From: Brevundimonas sp. PAMC22021
Lineage (GTDB): Bacteria; Pseudomonadota; Alphaproteobacteria; Caulobacterales; Caulobacteraceae
NCBI RefSeq assembly: GCF_019443405.1
Contig: NZ_CP080376.1
Span: forward strand, 1,302,001-1,366,000
Direction: 5' to 3'
Length of the DNA: 64,000 nt
Below the pieces are notes generated by a model. The model was not told the origin of the DNA. It did no database searches and saw nothing but the letters and a program-made list of their open reading frames with translations. Made by a program: the position numbers and the translations under genes. This document shows, in pieces, positions 26,275-35,195 of the stretch; positions within the stretch are counted from its first letter, which is position 1, and every line of letters begins with the position of its first letter.

Positions 26275-27591
26275 TCAAGGCGTCTCGGAGCCGGTCCGCA
26301 TCCGTGCTCGCATCTCGGCCCAGCGCTCCAGCCGCGCCTTGACTTTCTCCTCGTGCCCCTCGCCCTTGGGCTTGTAGAAGACGCGGCGCTCCATCTCGTC
26401 GGGAAAGAAGTTGGCGCCGGAAAAGCCTTCCGGCGTGTCCGGATCGTACTGATAGCCTTTTCCGTATCCTAGCGACTTCATCAGCTTGGTCGGCGCATTG
26501 CGGATGTGGGCAGGCGGCATCAGGGAGCCGGTCTCGCGCGCCGCCTTTTGCGCCGCCTTATAGGCTTCGTAGACGCCGACCGACTTGGGCGCGGTGGCGA
26601 GGTGCACCACGGCCTGCGCCAGCGCCAGCTCGCCCTCGGGACTTCCCAGGAAGTCGTAGGTGTCCTTGGCCGCATTGGCGACCAGGATCGACAGGGGGTC
26701 CGCCTCGCCGATGTCCTCGACCGCCATGCGCACGATGCGCCGCGCGAGATAGAGCGGATCCTCGCCCCCGTTCAGCATCCGCGCCAGCCAGTACAGCGCC
26801 GCGTCCGGGTCGCTGCCGCGCACCGATTTATGCAGCGCAGATATGAGGTTATAGTGTTCTTCTCTGGACTTGTCGTAAGCCGGCGCACGCCGTTGCAGCA
26901 CCCCGGCCAGACCCTGCACATCCAGCGTCTCTCCGGCCCGGAGGTCGAACAGAACCTCCGACATGGTCAAGAGATAGCGCCCATCCCCGTCCGCCAGCGC
27001 CAGCAGCGCCTGTCGCGCCTCCGGACTTAGCGGCAGCGCACGCTCCATGTGCGCCTCGGCCCGCGTCAGCAGTTGCTCCAAGGCTTGATCATCCAAGCGC
27101 TTAAGCACGAACACCTGAGATCGCGACAGAAGAGCGCCGTTCAGCTCAAAGCTGGGGTTCTCGGTCGTGGCCCCGACCAGCGTCACAACTCCCTGCTCGA
27201 CAAACGGCAAAAAGCCGTCCTGCTGCGCGCGGTTGAAGCGATGGATTTCGTCCACAAACAGCAGCGTCGACTGCCCCGCCGCTCGTCGACCCCGCGCCTG
27301 TTCGAAGGCCTTCTTCAAGTCGGCAACGCCGGAGAAGACGGCGCTGATCGCCTGGTATTCGTAACCGGCGGCCCTGGCCAGCAGCCGCGCGATGGTGGTC
27401 TTGCCGGCGCCGGGCGGTCCCCACAGGATCATGGAGCCGAGCCGCCCCGCCTCCACCATCCGCCGGATCGGTCCGCCTTCACCCAGCAGGTGGTCCTGCC
27501 CCACAACCTGATCCAGCGCGGTCGGCCGCAGCCGATCCGCCAGCGGGGCGTCGGGCGGGTGAATGCCGGAGGCTTCGAACAGGTCGCTCAT
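26275..27591 (-). CDS. rarA: Replication-associated recombination protein A
   Basis: RarA (MgsA) is an AAA+ ATPase that acts at stalled replication forks. The 438-residue protein has Walker A GPPGAGKTT (58-66), Walker B LLFVDEIHRF, sensor motifs, and the C-terminal oligomerisation domain with LARRIVRMAVEDIGEADP. The N-terminal LADRLRPTALDQVVGQDHLLG is diagnostic. It is 40 bases downstream of the HtrA gene. Confidence 0.96.
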   Translation of the reverse strand: MSDLFEASGIHPPDAPLADRLRPTALDQVVGQDHLLGEGGPIRRMVEAGRLGSMILWGPPGAGKTTIARLLARAAGYEYQAISAVFSGVADLKKAFEQARGRRAAGQSTLLFVDEIHRFNRAQQDGFLPFVEQGVVTLVGATTENPSFELNGALLSRSQVFVLKRLDDQALEQLLTRAEAHMERALPLSPEARQALLALADGDGRYLLTMSEVLFDLRAGETLDVQGLAGVLQRRAPAYDKSREEHYNLISALHKSVRGSDPDAALYWLARMLNGGEDPLYLARRIVRMAVEDIGEADPLSILVANAAKDTYDFLGSPEGELALAQAVVHLATAPKSVGVYEAYKAAQKAARETGSLMPPAHIRNAPTKLMKSLGYGKGYQYDPDTPEGFSGANFFPDEMERRVFYKPKGEGHEEKVKARLERWAEMRARMRTGSETP

Positions 27592-27631
27592 GGCGGGCAG
27601 ATGTAGGCGCTCCGCCCCGACCTTGAGAAGA

Positions 27632-29029
27632 TCAGATGCGGCCGGTCAGCAGACGGCCGCCACGATTGATGACGATCTCCGATCCCGGCTGCGCCCGCTG
27701 CAGGTCGCCGATGGCGGTCGCCGCGCGCCCGTTGATCGTCTGGATCACGTCACCGCGCCGGATACCCACCCGCGCTGCATAGCCACGACCCGAGACACCC
27801 GTCACGATCACGCCGCGCGCAAAGGGATCGCCGCCCAGCCGGTCGGCCAGCGCGGGATTGAGCGCCAAGACCTGCGCGCCGGAAAACGCGCCCTGCTCCA
27901 CCACCGTCGCCTGGTCGGTGTCGGCGTCGCCGGGCAGCACCTGTACCCGCGCGCGCAGCGTCTGGGGTCGTCCGTCGCGCAGGATCGCGACCTCGACCTC
28001 GTCGTTCGGATTGCGGGTGCCGACGCGGTAGTTCAGCCCGCCTTGGTCGTTGACCTCCTGCCCATCGACGGCGGTGATCACGTCGCCTTCGCGCAGGCCG
28101 GCGCGCGCGCCGGGACCGTTGGCGTAGAGCTCGGTCACCACAACACCCTGCGGCCGCTCGAGCCCCAGGCTGCGCGCGATATCGGCAGACACGGTGTCGC
28201 CCTTCACGCCCAGCCAGGGTCGCACAACGCTCTCGGCGCCGCCGACCGCGGAATCGACCACCCGCTTCACCATCGCTGCGGGCACGGCGAAGCCCACGCC
28301 GGCCGAGGAGCCCGAGCGCGAGAAGATCGCCGTGTTGATGCCGATCAGGTCGCCATCCATGTCGACCAGCGCCCCGCCCGAGTTGCCGGGGTTGATGGCC
28401 GCATCGGTCTGGATGAAGGAGCCGGAATCCGAAATGCCGGTCTCGGTGCGGTTCAGGGCCGAGATGATGCCGTTCGTCACCGTCTGGCCGACGCCGAATG
28501 GATTGCCGATGGCGAGGACGAGGTCGCCGACCTGCTGCTGCTCGCTGTCGTCGATCGGCAGGGTGGGCAGGCGCTCACCGACGTTCTCCAGTCTCAGCAC
28601 CGCAATGTCGGATCGCGCATCGGCCAGCACCACGGTCGCGGGGAACTCGCGCCGGTCGTTCAGCACGACCTTGATGGCCTGGGCGCCCTCGATGACGTGG
28701 TTGTTGGTCACCACGATGCCGTCGGCGCGGACGATGACGCCCGAGCCCACCGACTCGGCCACGCGCGCCTGCGGGATGCCGCCGCCGAAGAATTGGAAGA
28801 ACGGATCGGCCTGGACCCGCTGCACGGTGCGCGCCGAGATGTTGACCACCGCAGGGGCGGCCGTGCGCACCACGGGCGCAAAGCTCGACTTCATCGCCCC
28901 GGCGCTTTCCGGCGTCACGCGGTTGCTTTCGGCGAACACGCCGTCCTGCGCCTTGGAGGGATTCGGGTTGCCGCAGGCCGAGAGCATCAGGGCCGAGGCA
29001 AGGAGCAGGAATCTGGTCTTCATCGTCAT
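27632..29029 (-). CDS. HtrA/Deg-type serine protease with lipoprotein signal
   Basis: This is a periplasmic quality-control protease/chaperone. The 465-residue precursor has a trypsin domain with the triad H111 (TNNHVIEG), D141 (RSDIAVL) and S217 (NPGNSGGAL), and two PDZ domains (about 260-350 and 370-460). Its signal ends in LMLSACG, a lipobox with C19, so it is probably membrane-tethered rather than free as classical DegP. The start could be either of two nearby ATGs (29029 or 29023). Confidence 0.93.
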   Translation of the reverse strand: MTMKTRFLLLASALMLSACGNPNPSKAQDGVFAESNRVTPESAGAMKSSFAPVVRTAAPAVVNISARTVQRVQADPFFQFFGGGIPQARVAESVGSGVIVRADGIVVTNNHVIEGAQAIKVVLNDRREFPATVVLADARSDIAVLRLENVGERLPTLPIDDSEQQQVGDLVLAIGNPFGVGQTVTNGIISALNRTETGISDSGSFIQTDAAINPGNSGGALVDMDGDLIGINTAIFSRSGSSAGVGFAVPAAMVKRVVDSAVGGAESVVRPWLGVKGDTVSADIARSLGLERPQGVVVTELYANGPGARAGLREGDVITAVDGQEVNDQGGLNYRVGTRNPNDEVEVAILRDGRPQTLRARVQVLPGDADTDQATVVEQGAFSGAQVLALNPALADRLGGDPFARGVIVTGVSGRGYAARVGIRRGDVIQTINGRAATAIGDLQRAQPGSEIVINRGGRLLTGRI

Positions 29030-29101
29030 CCGCGCATCAGGGTTGCAGCCCGCTGGATTTCTGCGGACTTTTCAGGCCGCATCAAGGCGCAGCTTCGGCG
29101 C

Positions 29102-30328
29102 TCAAACGGCCGTGCGTTCAGCCCGTTCCGCACGCCTGGCGGTGATCCAGCCGAGACCCGCCGCAAGAAGCAGGATGACCGCCGCCACATAGAAGCTGAG
29201 GCCGATCTCCACCCGCGAGGAGACCGAATACAGCCAGCCAAAAAACAGGGGCGAGGCGACGCCGGCGACGGAGGCCACGCTCATGGTCGCGCCCTGCAGC
29301 TGCCCCTGTTCGCTTTCCGACACCTGGCGGGTGATCAGCGACTGCAGCGTCGGCATCGCCAGTCCCCACAGCGCGTTGGGCCCCATGGCCAGGATGAACA
29401 GAAGCGGCGTCGTCGCCCAGCCCATCAGCGCGATCCCGATCGTGCCGCCGATCAGTCCGACCAGCATGGTCGCGCGATCCCCCAATCGCTTGACCACGCG
29501 TCCGACGACCAGCCCCTGCACCGCCATGTCGAGCACCCCGACGCCGGCCAGCAGCAGCCCCACCTCCATCGGACCCCAGCCGTATGGGGCCTGGGCGTAG
29601 AGGACGAAAACGACCGAAAAGACGTGGTGAGCGAAATGCAGCAGAAAGGTCACGCCGGCCAGGCCGCTCAGTTCCGGATGCCGCCCCAGCAGCGTCAACG
29701 CCCCCACCGGATTGGCGCGCCGCCAGCTGAAGCGCATCCGCTTCTCCGGCGCCAGGCTCTCAGGCAGGACGAACAGGCCATAGAGGAAGGCGATGCCCGA
29801 CATCGCCGCCGCCGCCCAGAACGGCGCGCGCGGCCCGATCTCGCCCAGCAGCCCGCCCATCACCGGCCCCAGCACGAAGCCGCCCGAGAAGGCCGCGCCG
29901 ATCAGGCCATAGGCCCGCGCCCGCTCCTCCGGCGGCGTCACATCCGCCATATAGGCGTAGATGGTCGTGAAGCTGGACGAGGTGACCCCAGCCACGATCC
30001 GTCCCAGCGCCAGCCACCACAGGTTCGGCGCCAAGGCCATCAGCACATAGTCCAAGGCCAGACCCGCGCAGCTCAACAGGATCACCGGTCGTCGCCCATG
30101 CTGGTCCGACAGCGAGCCGATGATGGGCGAGGCGACGAATTGCATCCCCGCCCAGAGGGCCACGAACACCCCGTTGATGATGCCGGCGCGCGCGTTGGAG
30201 CCGACGAAGTCCTCGATCAGCTGCGGCAGCACGGGGATGATGATCCCCATGGCGACGATGTCGAGCGCCGCCGTCACGAAGATAAAGCCGACCGCCGCCT
30301 TCATCCGGTTGTGCGGCACGATCGACAT
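29102..30328 (-). CDS. MFS exporter of the TetA-like (TCR) family
   Basis: This 12-segment transporter of 408 residues probably exports drugs. It has the MFS motif A (GSLSDQHGRRPVI) after TM2, and TM1 residues TAALDIVAMGIIIPVLP like those of Tet(A)-type antiporters. Homology to TetA does not by itself imply tetracycline resistance; chromosomal relatives often have none. It lies 6 bases after the enoyl-CoA hydratase gene and so may be read from the valine operon. Confidence 0.88.
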   Translation of the reverse strand: MSIVPHNRMKAAVGFIFVTAALDIVAMGIIIPVLPQLIEDFVGSNARAGIINGVFVALWAGMQFVASPIIGSLSDQHGRRPVILLSCAGLALDYVLMALAPNLWWLALGRIVAGVTSSSFTTIYAYMADVTPPEERARAYGLIGAAFSGGFVLGPVMGGLLGEIGPRAPFWAAAAMSGIAFLYGLFVLPESLAPEKRMRFSWRRANPVGALTLLGRHPELSGLAGVTFLLHFAHHVFSVVFVLYAQAPYGWGPMEVGLLLAGVGVLDMAVQGLVVGRVVKRLGDRATMLVGLIGGTIGIALMGWATTPLLFILAMGPNALWGLAMPTLQSLITRQVSESEQGQLQGATMSVASVAGVASPLFFGWLYSVSSRVEIGLSFYVAAVILLLAAGLGWITARRAERAERTAV

Positions 30329-30334
30329 GGGACG

Positions 30335-31120
30335 TCAGCGGCCGGAGAAGCTGGGTTTGCGCTTCTCCACAAAGGCCGACATGCCCTCCTTCTGATCCTC
30401 GAAGGCGAACAGCGAGTGGAACAGGCGCCGCTCGAACCGCACGCCTTCCGCCAACGTGGTCTCCAGCGCGACGTTGACCATTTCCTTGTTCATCATCACC
30501 GCCAGCGGACTTTGCGCGGCGATCTTGGCGGCGGCGGCGCAAGCCTCGTCCAGCAGGGCGTCGGCCGCGACGACACGGCTGACCAAGCCGGCGCGCTCCG
30601 CCTCGGCCGCATCGATCATCCGGCCGGTCAGGATCATGTCCATGGCCTTGGACTTGCCGACCAGCCGCGTCAGCCGCTGCGAGCCGCCGATACCCGGCGC
30701 CACGCCCAGGTTGATCTCGGGCTGGCCGAACCTGGCGGTCTCAGAGGCGATGATGAAGTCGCACAGCATCGCCAGCTCGCATCCGCCTCCCAGCGCATAG
30801 CCGGACACCGCCGCGATGATCGGCTTTCTGAACCGCGTGATCCGGTCATGGCCCAGGGCGAAGAAGTTGCCCTTGAACATGTCGGCATAGGACTGGTCCG
30901 CCATCTCCTTGATATCGGCGCCGGCCGCGAACGCCTTGGCCGAACCGGTCAGCACCAGGCAGCGCACCGTGTCGTCGGTCTCGACGCTGTCGAGGAAGGC
31001 CGCCAGCTCGCCGAACAGGGTCGAGTTCAGCGCATTCAGCGCCTCCGGCCGGTTCAGGGTGACAACGGCATAACCTTCGTCGCGCCGGTCGATCAGCAGG
31101 GTGGAATAGGTGTCGCTCAC
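30335..31120 (-). CDS. Enoyl-CoA hydratase (probable methacrylyl-CoA hydratase)
   Basis: This crotonase-fold enzyme of 261 residues adds water to 2-enoyl-CoA. The oxyanion motif is AGADIKEM, and both catalytic glutamates are kept (GGGCELAML and [15 protein letters not shown]). Its GTG start at 31120 lies within the stop of the 3-hydroxyisobutyrate dehydrogenase gene (GTGA), giving tight coupling. Context makes methacrylyl-CoA hydration in valine breakdown the likely role, but the sequence also fits a general short-chain hydratase. Confidence 0.92.
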   Translation of the reverse strand: MSDTYSTLLIDRRDEGYAVVTLNRPEALNALNSTLFGELAAFLDSVETDDTVRCLVLTGSAKAFAAGADIKEMADQSYADMFKGNFFALGHDRITRFRKPIIAAVSGYALGGGCELAMLCDFIIASETARFGQPEINLGVAPGIGGSQRLTRLVGKSKAMDMILTGRMIDAAEAERAGLVSRVVAADALLDEACAAAAKIAAQSPLAVMMNKEMVNVALETTLAEGVRFERRLFHSLFAFEDQKEGMSAFVEKRKPSFSGR

Positions 31121-32022
31121 GCCGTGGTCTCCAGATCGGCCAGCCGGCCGCGCAGCAGTTGCAGCACGGCCGAGAAATCCCGCCCGCCATGACCCAGGCC
31201 GGCGAACATGGCGTAGAGCGCCTCGGACTGGGCGCCCAGCGGCGTGGCGGCGTTCGCCCTGGCCGCCGCCTCCTGGGCCAGCTTCAGGTCCTTCAGCATC
31301 ATGTTGGAGGCGAACCCGCCCTGATAATCGCGGTTCGACGGCGCCGTCGGCACAGGCCCGGGCCAGGGATAGTAGCTGGTCACGCTCCAGCACTGTCCCG
31401 ACGACTTGGAGGCGATCTCGAAGAAGCGGTCGGGATCCAGCCCCAGCTTCTCCGCCAGCGCGATGGCCTCGCAGGTCCCCAGCATGGAGATGCCCAGCAG
31501 CATGTTGTTGCAGATCTTGGCCGCCTGCCCCGCGCCGTGGTCGCCCGCACGGATGGTGATCCGGCTCATCGGCTCCAGCGCCGCCTCGACGCGCGCGAAA
31601 TCGGCTTCGTCGCAGCCGACCATGAAGGCCAGCGTGCCCGCGTCCGCCGCGGCGGTGCCGCCCGACACCGGGGCGTCGGCGAAGGCGTACCCCGCAGCCT
31701 GAGCCAGACCCGCCACCTTGCGCGCCGTCTCCACGTCGATGGTCGAACAGTCCAGCAGCAGGGCGCTGGTGGGCGCCGCTCCGATGATCTGCTCGGCATA
31801 GACCTGATGCACGTGCGGGCCGGCCGGCAGCATGGTGATGACCACCTCGGCGTCTCGAACCGCCTCCGCGATCGAAGCCGCTCGCGTGCAGCCGGCCCCG
31901 GCCGCCCGATCCAGGGCGGCTTCCGAAAGGTCGAAGGCCGAGACCTGGTGACCGGCCTTGGCCTGGTTCGCGGCCATGCCGCCGCCCATGTTGCCCAGGC
32001 CGATAAAGGCGATGCGTGTCAT
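31117..32022 (-). CDS. mmsB: 3-hydroxyisobutyrate dehydrogenase
   Basis: It oxidises 3-hydroxyisobutyrate to methylmalonate semialdehyde with NAD. The 301-residue protein has the N-terminal nucleotide motif [14 protein letters not shown] and the substrate-binding [11 protein letters not shown]. The catalytic lysine lies in [15 protein letters not shown]. These features place it firmly in the beta-hydroxyacid dehydrogenase family, and the valine-pathway neighbours fix the substrate. The next gene overlaps its stop by 4 bases. Confidence 0.94.
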   Translation of the reverse strand: MTRIAFIGLGNMGGGMAANQAKAGHQVSAFDLSEAALDRAAGAGCTRAASIAEAVRDAEVVITMLPAGPHVHQVYAEQIIGAAPTSALLLDCSTIDVETARKVAGLAQAAGYAFADAPVSGGTAAADAGTLAFMVGCDEADFARVEAALEPMSRITIRAGDHGAGQAAKICNNMLLGISMLGTCEAIALAEKLGLDPDRFFEIASKSSGQCWSVTSYYPWPGPVPTAPSNRDYQGGFASNMMLKDLKLAQEAAARANAATPLGAQSEALYAMFAGLGHGGRDFSAVLQLLRGRLADLETTA

Positions 32023-32058
32023 GCCGGTGTTTCCTTTTTCCTTTGATCCTGCCGGCGT

Positions 32059-32814
32059 TTATCCCGGCTTGCGGAACCGATAAACGAACTGGTCGGTGCG
32101 GCCGCGGATCGCCTCGTCGAAGACGTTCAGCGTGCGGTCGTCCGCTGGATTGGCCACGGCCGTGCTTTCGCCGTCGAAGACGAAGCCGGCGGCCTCGATC
32201 TCGCGGCGCAGCTGCGCGCCCTCGATCCGGTGCAGGCTCTGGACCTGGCTGATTCCTGTGCCCGCCGCGCCCGAGTGGTCGATGACGACGAACAGACCGC
32301 CCGGCTTCAGGGCGTCGAACACCGCCCGGTTCATCCGCGCCACGTCCACGCCAAAGCCCGGGATGTGGAAGTCGTGGTACTCCTGGCTCATGAACACGAG
32401 GTCCAGCGGCTGGTCGAACCGCATCGTGTCGAGTTCGCCGTTCACGCGCGCCACGTTCGGATAGGCCGCGACAAGCGCGTCCGCCGGTGCGTTTTCCCGC
32501 GCCGCCGTCCGATTGGGCACAAAGGCGTAGACCCGCCCCTCCGCGCCGGCGACGTCAGCGAACAGGCGGGTGAAATAGCCCGCGCCCGGCCGGATATCGG
32601 CGATGCGATCCCCCGCCTGAACCTGGGCGAAAGCCAGCATCTCGGCCGGATGCCGCAGCGGGTCTCGCGCGACCTCCTCCGCCGGGCGCTTGGTGTCGGC
32701 GACGGCGGCGGCATAGGCGGCGGTCATGGCCGGCGTGGGCTCGGTCATGCTGGACGTGGCGCACCCCGTCAGCACGGCGGCGCAGGCGGCGGCGAGAAGA
32801 AGCGGCTTCAGCAT
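32059..32814 (-). CDS. Exported lipoprotein with a methyltransferase-like fold
   Basis: The 251-residue precursor has a lipoprotein signal with lipobox LTGC (C18), then a domain recalling SAM-dependent methyltransferases ([47 protein letters not shown]). Members of this predicted-methyltransferase family (COG4798-like) occur in many proteobacteria. Motif I reads [10 protein letters not shown] rather than a perfect DxGxGxG, and the periplasm has no SAM supply, so it may not methylate. It lies between the two hydroxyisobutyrate genes on the same strand. Confidence 0.8.
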   Translation of the reverse strand: MLKPLLLAAACAAVLTGCATSSMTEPTPAMTAAYAAAVADTKRPAEEVARDPLRHPAEMLAFAQVQAGDRIADIRPGAGYFTRLFADVAGAEGRVYAFVPNRTAARENAPADALVAAYPNVARVNGELDTMRFDQPLDLVFMSQEYHDFHIPGFGVDVARMNRAVFDALKPGGLFVVIDHSGAAGTGISQVQSLHRIEGAQLRREIEAAGFVFDGESTAVANPADDRTLNVFDEAIRGRTDQFVYRFRKPG

Positions 32815-32838
32815 CGGTGTCCCTCCAGACGGTTCGGC

Positions 32839-33912
32839 CTAGCTACGCGCTGAACCGGCGCCGGACGCAAGCGGCGTCCACGCCTCGTCGTCTGGCAGAG
32901 GCGCGAACAGGGCGCCCAGATCGGCGTCGGTGACATCCTCCAGCCGCGCGGGCGACCATTTCGGCGCGTTATCCTTGTCCACGATCACGGCGCGGACGCC
33001 TTCCTGGAAGTCGTGCGTGCGCACCACACGCCCTCCCAGCGCGTACTCCATCGCCATGTTGTCGGCGAAGCTGTTCAGCGTCGCCCCGGTGCGCAGCTGG
33101 CGCAGGGTCACCTTCAGCGACTGCGGCGACTTGGTCCGAAGCGTCGCCAGTTGCGCCAGCGCCCATTCAGAACCATCCGCCTCGAGCGCGGCGACAATCT
33201 CCTCGACCGTGTCAAAGGCGAACAGCCCGTCGATGGCTTCCCGGTGAGCGGCGAGCGGCGCCGGACCGGCGTCCGCGGCCCTTCCACCCGCGATCGACTT
33301 CGGATCGCCCGGCGCATCGGCCAGATCGGTCTTGAAGCGTTCGACGCTCTCCGCAGTCATGAAGTGGGTGTGGATGCCCAGCGCCACCGTATCCGCCGCC
33401 TTCAGCCGTGCGCCCGTCAGCGCCAGCCAGACGCCGGTCTGGCCTGGCAAGCGCGGCAGGAACCAGCCGCCGCCCACGTCGGGGAACAGGCCGATCCCCG
33501 TCTCGGGCATGGCGTAGGTCGTCCGCTCGGTCGCGATCCGGACGCCCGCAGGCTCCGAGATCCCGACGCCGCCCCCCATGACGATGCCGTCCACGATCGC
33601 GGCGATCGGCTTCGGGTATTCGAACATCAGGTGGTTCAGCCGGTATTCGGCCAGAAAGAAGGTCCTGGCCTCGGAGGCGTCTCCCGCTCCGCTTTCGGCG
33701 ATCATGCGGATATCGCCGCCGGCGCAGAAGCCGCGCTCGCCGGCATGGTCGATCAGCACCGACAGGACGGCATCGTCCTCCCGCCACGCCAGAAGGGCTT
33801 CCGTCATGATCTCGCACATCGACCGGTTCAGCGCGTGGATCGCCTTGGGCCGGTTCAGGGTGATGCGGCCAAGACCATTCTCGACGCGCGTCAGGACTTC
33901 GGCTTCGCTCAT
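32839..33912 (-). CDS. 3-hydroxyisobutyryl-CoA hydrolase
   Basis: This crotonase-fold thioesterase releases free 3-hydroxyisobutyrate from its CoA ester. The 357-residue protein is longer than hydratases, as expected. It contains the family signatures GERGFCAGGDIRMI, KPIAAIVDGIVMGGGVGIS and MPETGIGLFPDVGGGWFLPR. It overlaps the acyl-CoA dehydrogenase stop by 4 bases. Relatives can be misannotated as enoyl-CoA hydratases; the FPDVGG motif distinguishes them. Confidence 0.94.
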   Translation of the reverse strand: MSEAEVLTRVENGLGRITLNRPKAIHALNRSMCEIMTEALLAWREDDAVLSVLIDHAGERGFCAGGDIRMIAESGAGDASEARTFFLAEYRLNHLMFEYPKPIAAIVDGIVMGGGVGISEPAGVRIATERTTYAMPETGIGLFPDVGGGWFLPRLPGQTGVWLALTGARLKAADTVALGIHTHFMTAESVERFKTDLADAPGDPKSIAGGRAADAGPAPLAAHREAIDGLFAFDTVEEIVAALEADGSEWALAQLATLRTKSPQSLKVTLRQLRTGATLNSFADNMAMEYALGGRVVRTHDFQEGVRAVIVDKDNAPKWSPARLEDVTDADLGALFAPLPDDEAWTPLASGAGSARS

Positions 33913-35048
33913 CCTCTGGCCAGCTCCCGCGCCACGATCATGCGCATGACCTCATTGGTGCCTTCCAGGATGCGGTGGACCCGCAGGTCTCGCACGATCC
34001 GCTCCAGCGGATAGTCCTTCAGATAGCCATAGCCGCCGTGCAACTGCAGCGCCTCGTCGGCGATCTGGAAGCAGGCGTCCGTGGCCATCCGCTTGGCCAT
34101 GGCGCACCATTTGGTCTTCTCAGGATGATCGTTGTCGATGGCCCACGCCCCACGCAGCACCATCAGCCGCGCCGCCTCAAGGTCCGTCGCCATGTCCGCC
34201 AGACGGAACTGCAGCGCCTGGAACTCGCCGATCGGCTTGCCGAACTGCTTGCGCGTGGCGACATAGCCTTGCGCCGTCTCCAGCGCCAGTCGCGCCCCGC
34301 CCAGCGAACAGGCGGCGATGTTCAACCGTCCGCCGTCCAGCCCCGCCATGGCGTAGCGGAAGCCCGCCCCTTCTTCGCCCACTAGGTTCCCGGCCGGCAC
34401 GCGGCAGTCGTCGAATTGCACGATGGCGGTCGGCTGGGCGTTCCAGCCCATCTTCTTCTCGTTGGCGCCGAAGGACAGGCCGGGCGTGTCCTTCTCCACC
34501 ACGATCGCGCTGATGCCCTTGGGGCCTTCGCCGCCGGTCCGGACCATGACGACGTAGACATCCGACACGCCCGCGCCCGAGATGAAGGCCTTGGACCCGT
34601 TCAGCACATAGTGGTCGCCGTCGCGGATCGCCGTGGTTCGCAGGGCCGCCGCATCGGACCCCGAGCCGGGCTCGGTCAGGCAATAGCTGGCGATCTTGTC
34701 CATCGTCACCAGGGACGGCACGAAGCGCGTCCGCAGCTCTTCCGAACCAAAGCGATCGATCACCCATGTCACCATGTTGTGGATCGACAGAAAGGCCGCC
34801 GTCGTCACGTCTCCGCGCGACAGTTCCTCGAAGATCAGGGCTGCATCGACGCGGCCCAGCGCCATGCCGCCATGCTCTTCGGCGGCGTAGATGCCGCAAA
34901 AGCCCATCTCGGCCGCCCGCCGCATGACGTCGACGGGAAAGTGCTTCTCCTCATCCCACCGGGCGGAGTTCGGCGCCAACTCGGCGTCGGAGAAGGCGCG
35001 CGCCGCCTCCTGGATCGCGCGCTGGTCGTCTGAAAGGGCGAAGTCCAT
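33909..35048 (-). CDS. Acyl-CoA dehydrogenase (probable isobutyryl-CoA dehydrogenase)
   Basis: This FAD enzyme introduces the double bond of methacrylyl-CoA. About 379 residues from ATG 35048, with GGAAGGAG 11 bases upstream; a GTG at 35060 is possible but too close to that site. Conserved blocks include SYCLTEPGSGSDAAALRT, the FAD-contact LQLHGGYGYLKDYPLERI and the C-terminal RILEGTNEVMRMI. Context in a valine operon favours isobutyryl-CoA, though other short branched acyl-CoAs are possible. Confidence 0.92.
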   Translation of the reverse strand: MDFALSDDQRAIQEAARAFSDAELAPNSARWDEEKHFPVDVMRRAAEMGFCGIYAAEEHGGMALGRVDAALIFEELSRGDVTTAAFLSIHNMVTWVIDRFGSEELRTRFVPSLVTMDKIASYCLTEPGSGSDAAALRTTAIRDGDHYVLNGSKAFISGAGVSDVYVVMVRTGGEGPKGISAIVVEKDTPGLSFGANEKKMGWNAQPTAIVQFDDCRVPAGNLVGEEGAGFRYAMAGLDGGRLNIAACSLGGARLALETAQGYVATRKQFGKPIGEFQALQFRLADMATDLEAARLMVLRGAWAIDNDHPEKTKWCAMAKRMATDACFQIADEALQLHGGYGYLKDYPLERIVRDLRVHRILEGTNEVMRMIVARELARG

Positions 35049-35073
35049 TCGTCTGCTCACTCCTTCCGCCCTT

Positions 35074-35186
35074 CCCCGTCATCCTGGGGCTTGACCCGAG
35101 TATCGGAGGCAGAGCGGCTGTGCGTCCGCCGGGTCGCATGGGCGGCGGACAGTCCGGCCCTCGGGTCAAGCCCGAGGGTGACGGGG
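35074..35186. repeat. Imperfect palindromic repeat in the intergenic region
   Basis: The left arm (35074-35100) and right arm (35160-35186) are 27 bases each. Left and reverse-complemented right agree at 25 of 27 positions (CCCCGTCAnCCTnGGGC then TTGACCCGAG). They flank a 59-base middle, so the whole could fold into a long hairpin between the mmsA stop and the dehydrogenase start. Such GTCAtCC...GGGCTTGACCCGAG units are a recurrent interspersed element in alphaproteobacterial genomes; copy number here is unknown. Confidence 0.7.
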
Positions 35187-35195
35187 CGGTTTGCG

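Noticed and set aside
27563..31192. A 1209-residue open frame on the plus strand
   Set aside because: It is antisense to rarA, the HtrA gene, the MFS gene and the hydratase gene, which have clear family motifs. Its composition (His, Arg, Gln, Asp rich, no domains) is typical of a GC-rich shadow frame.
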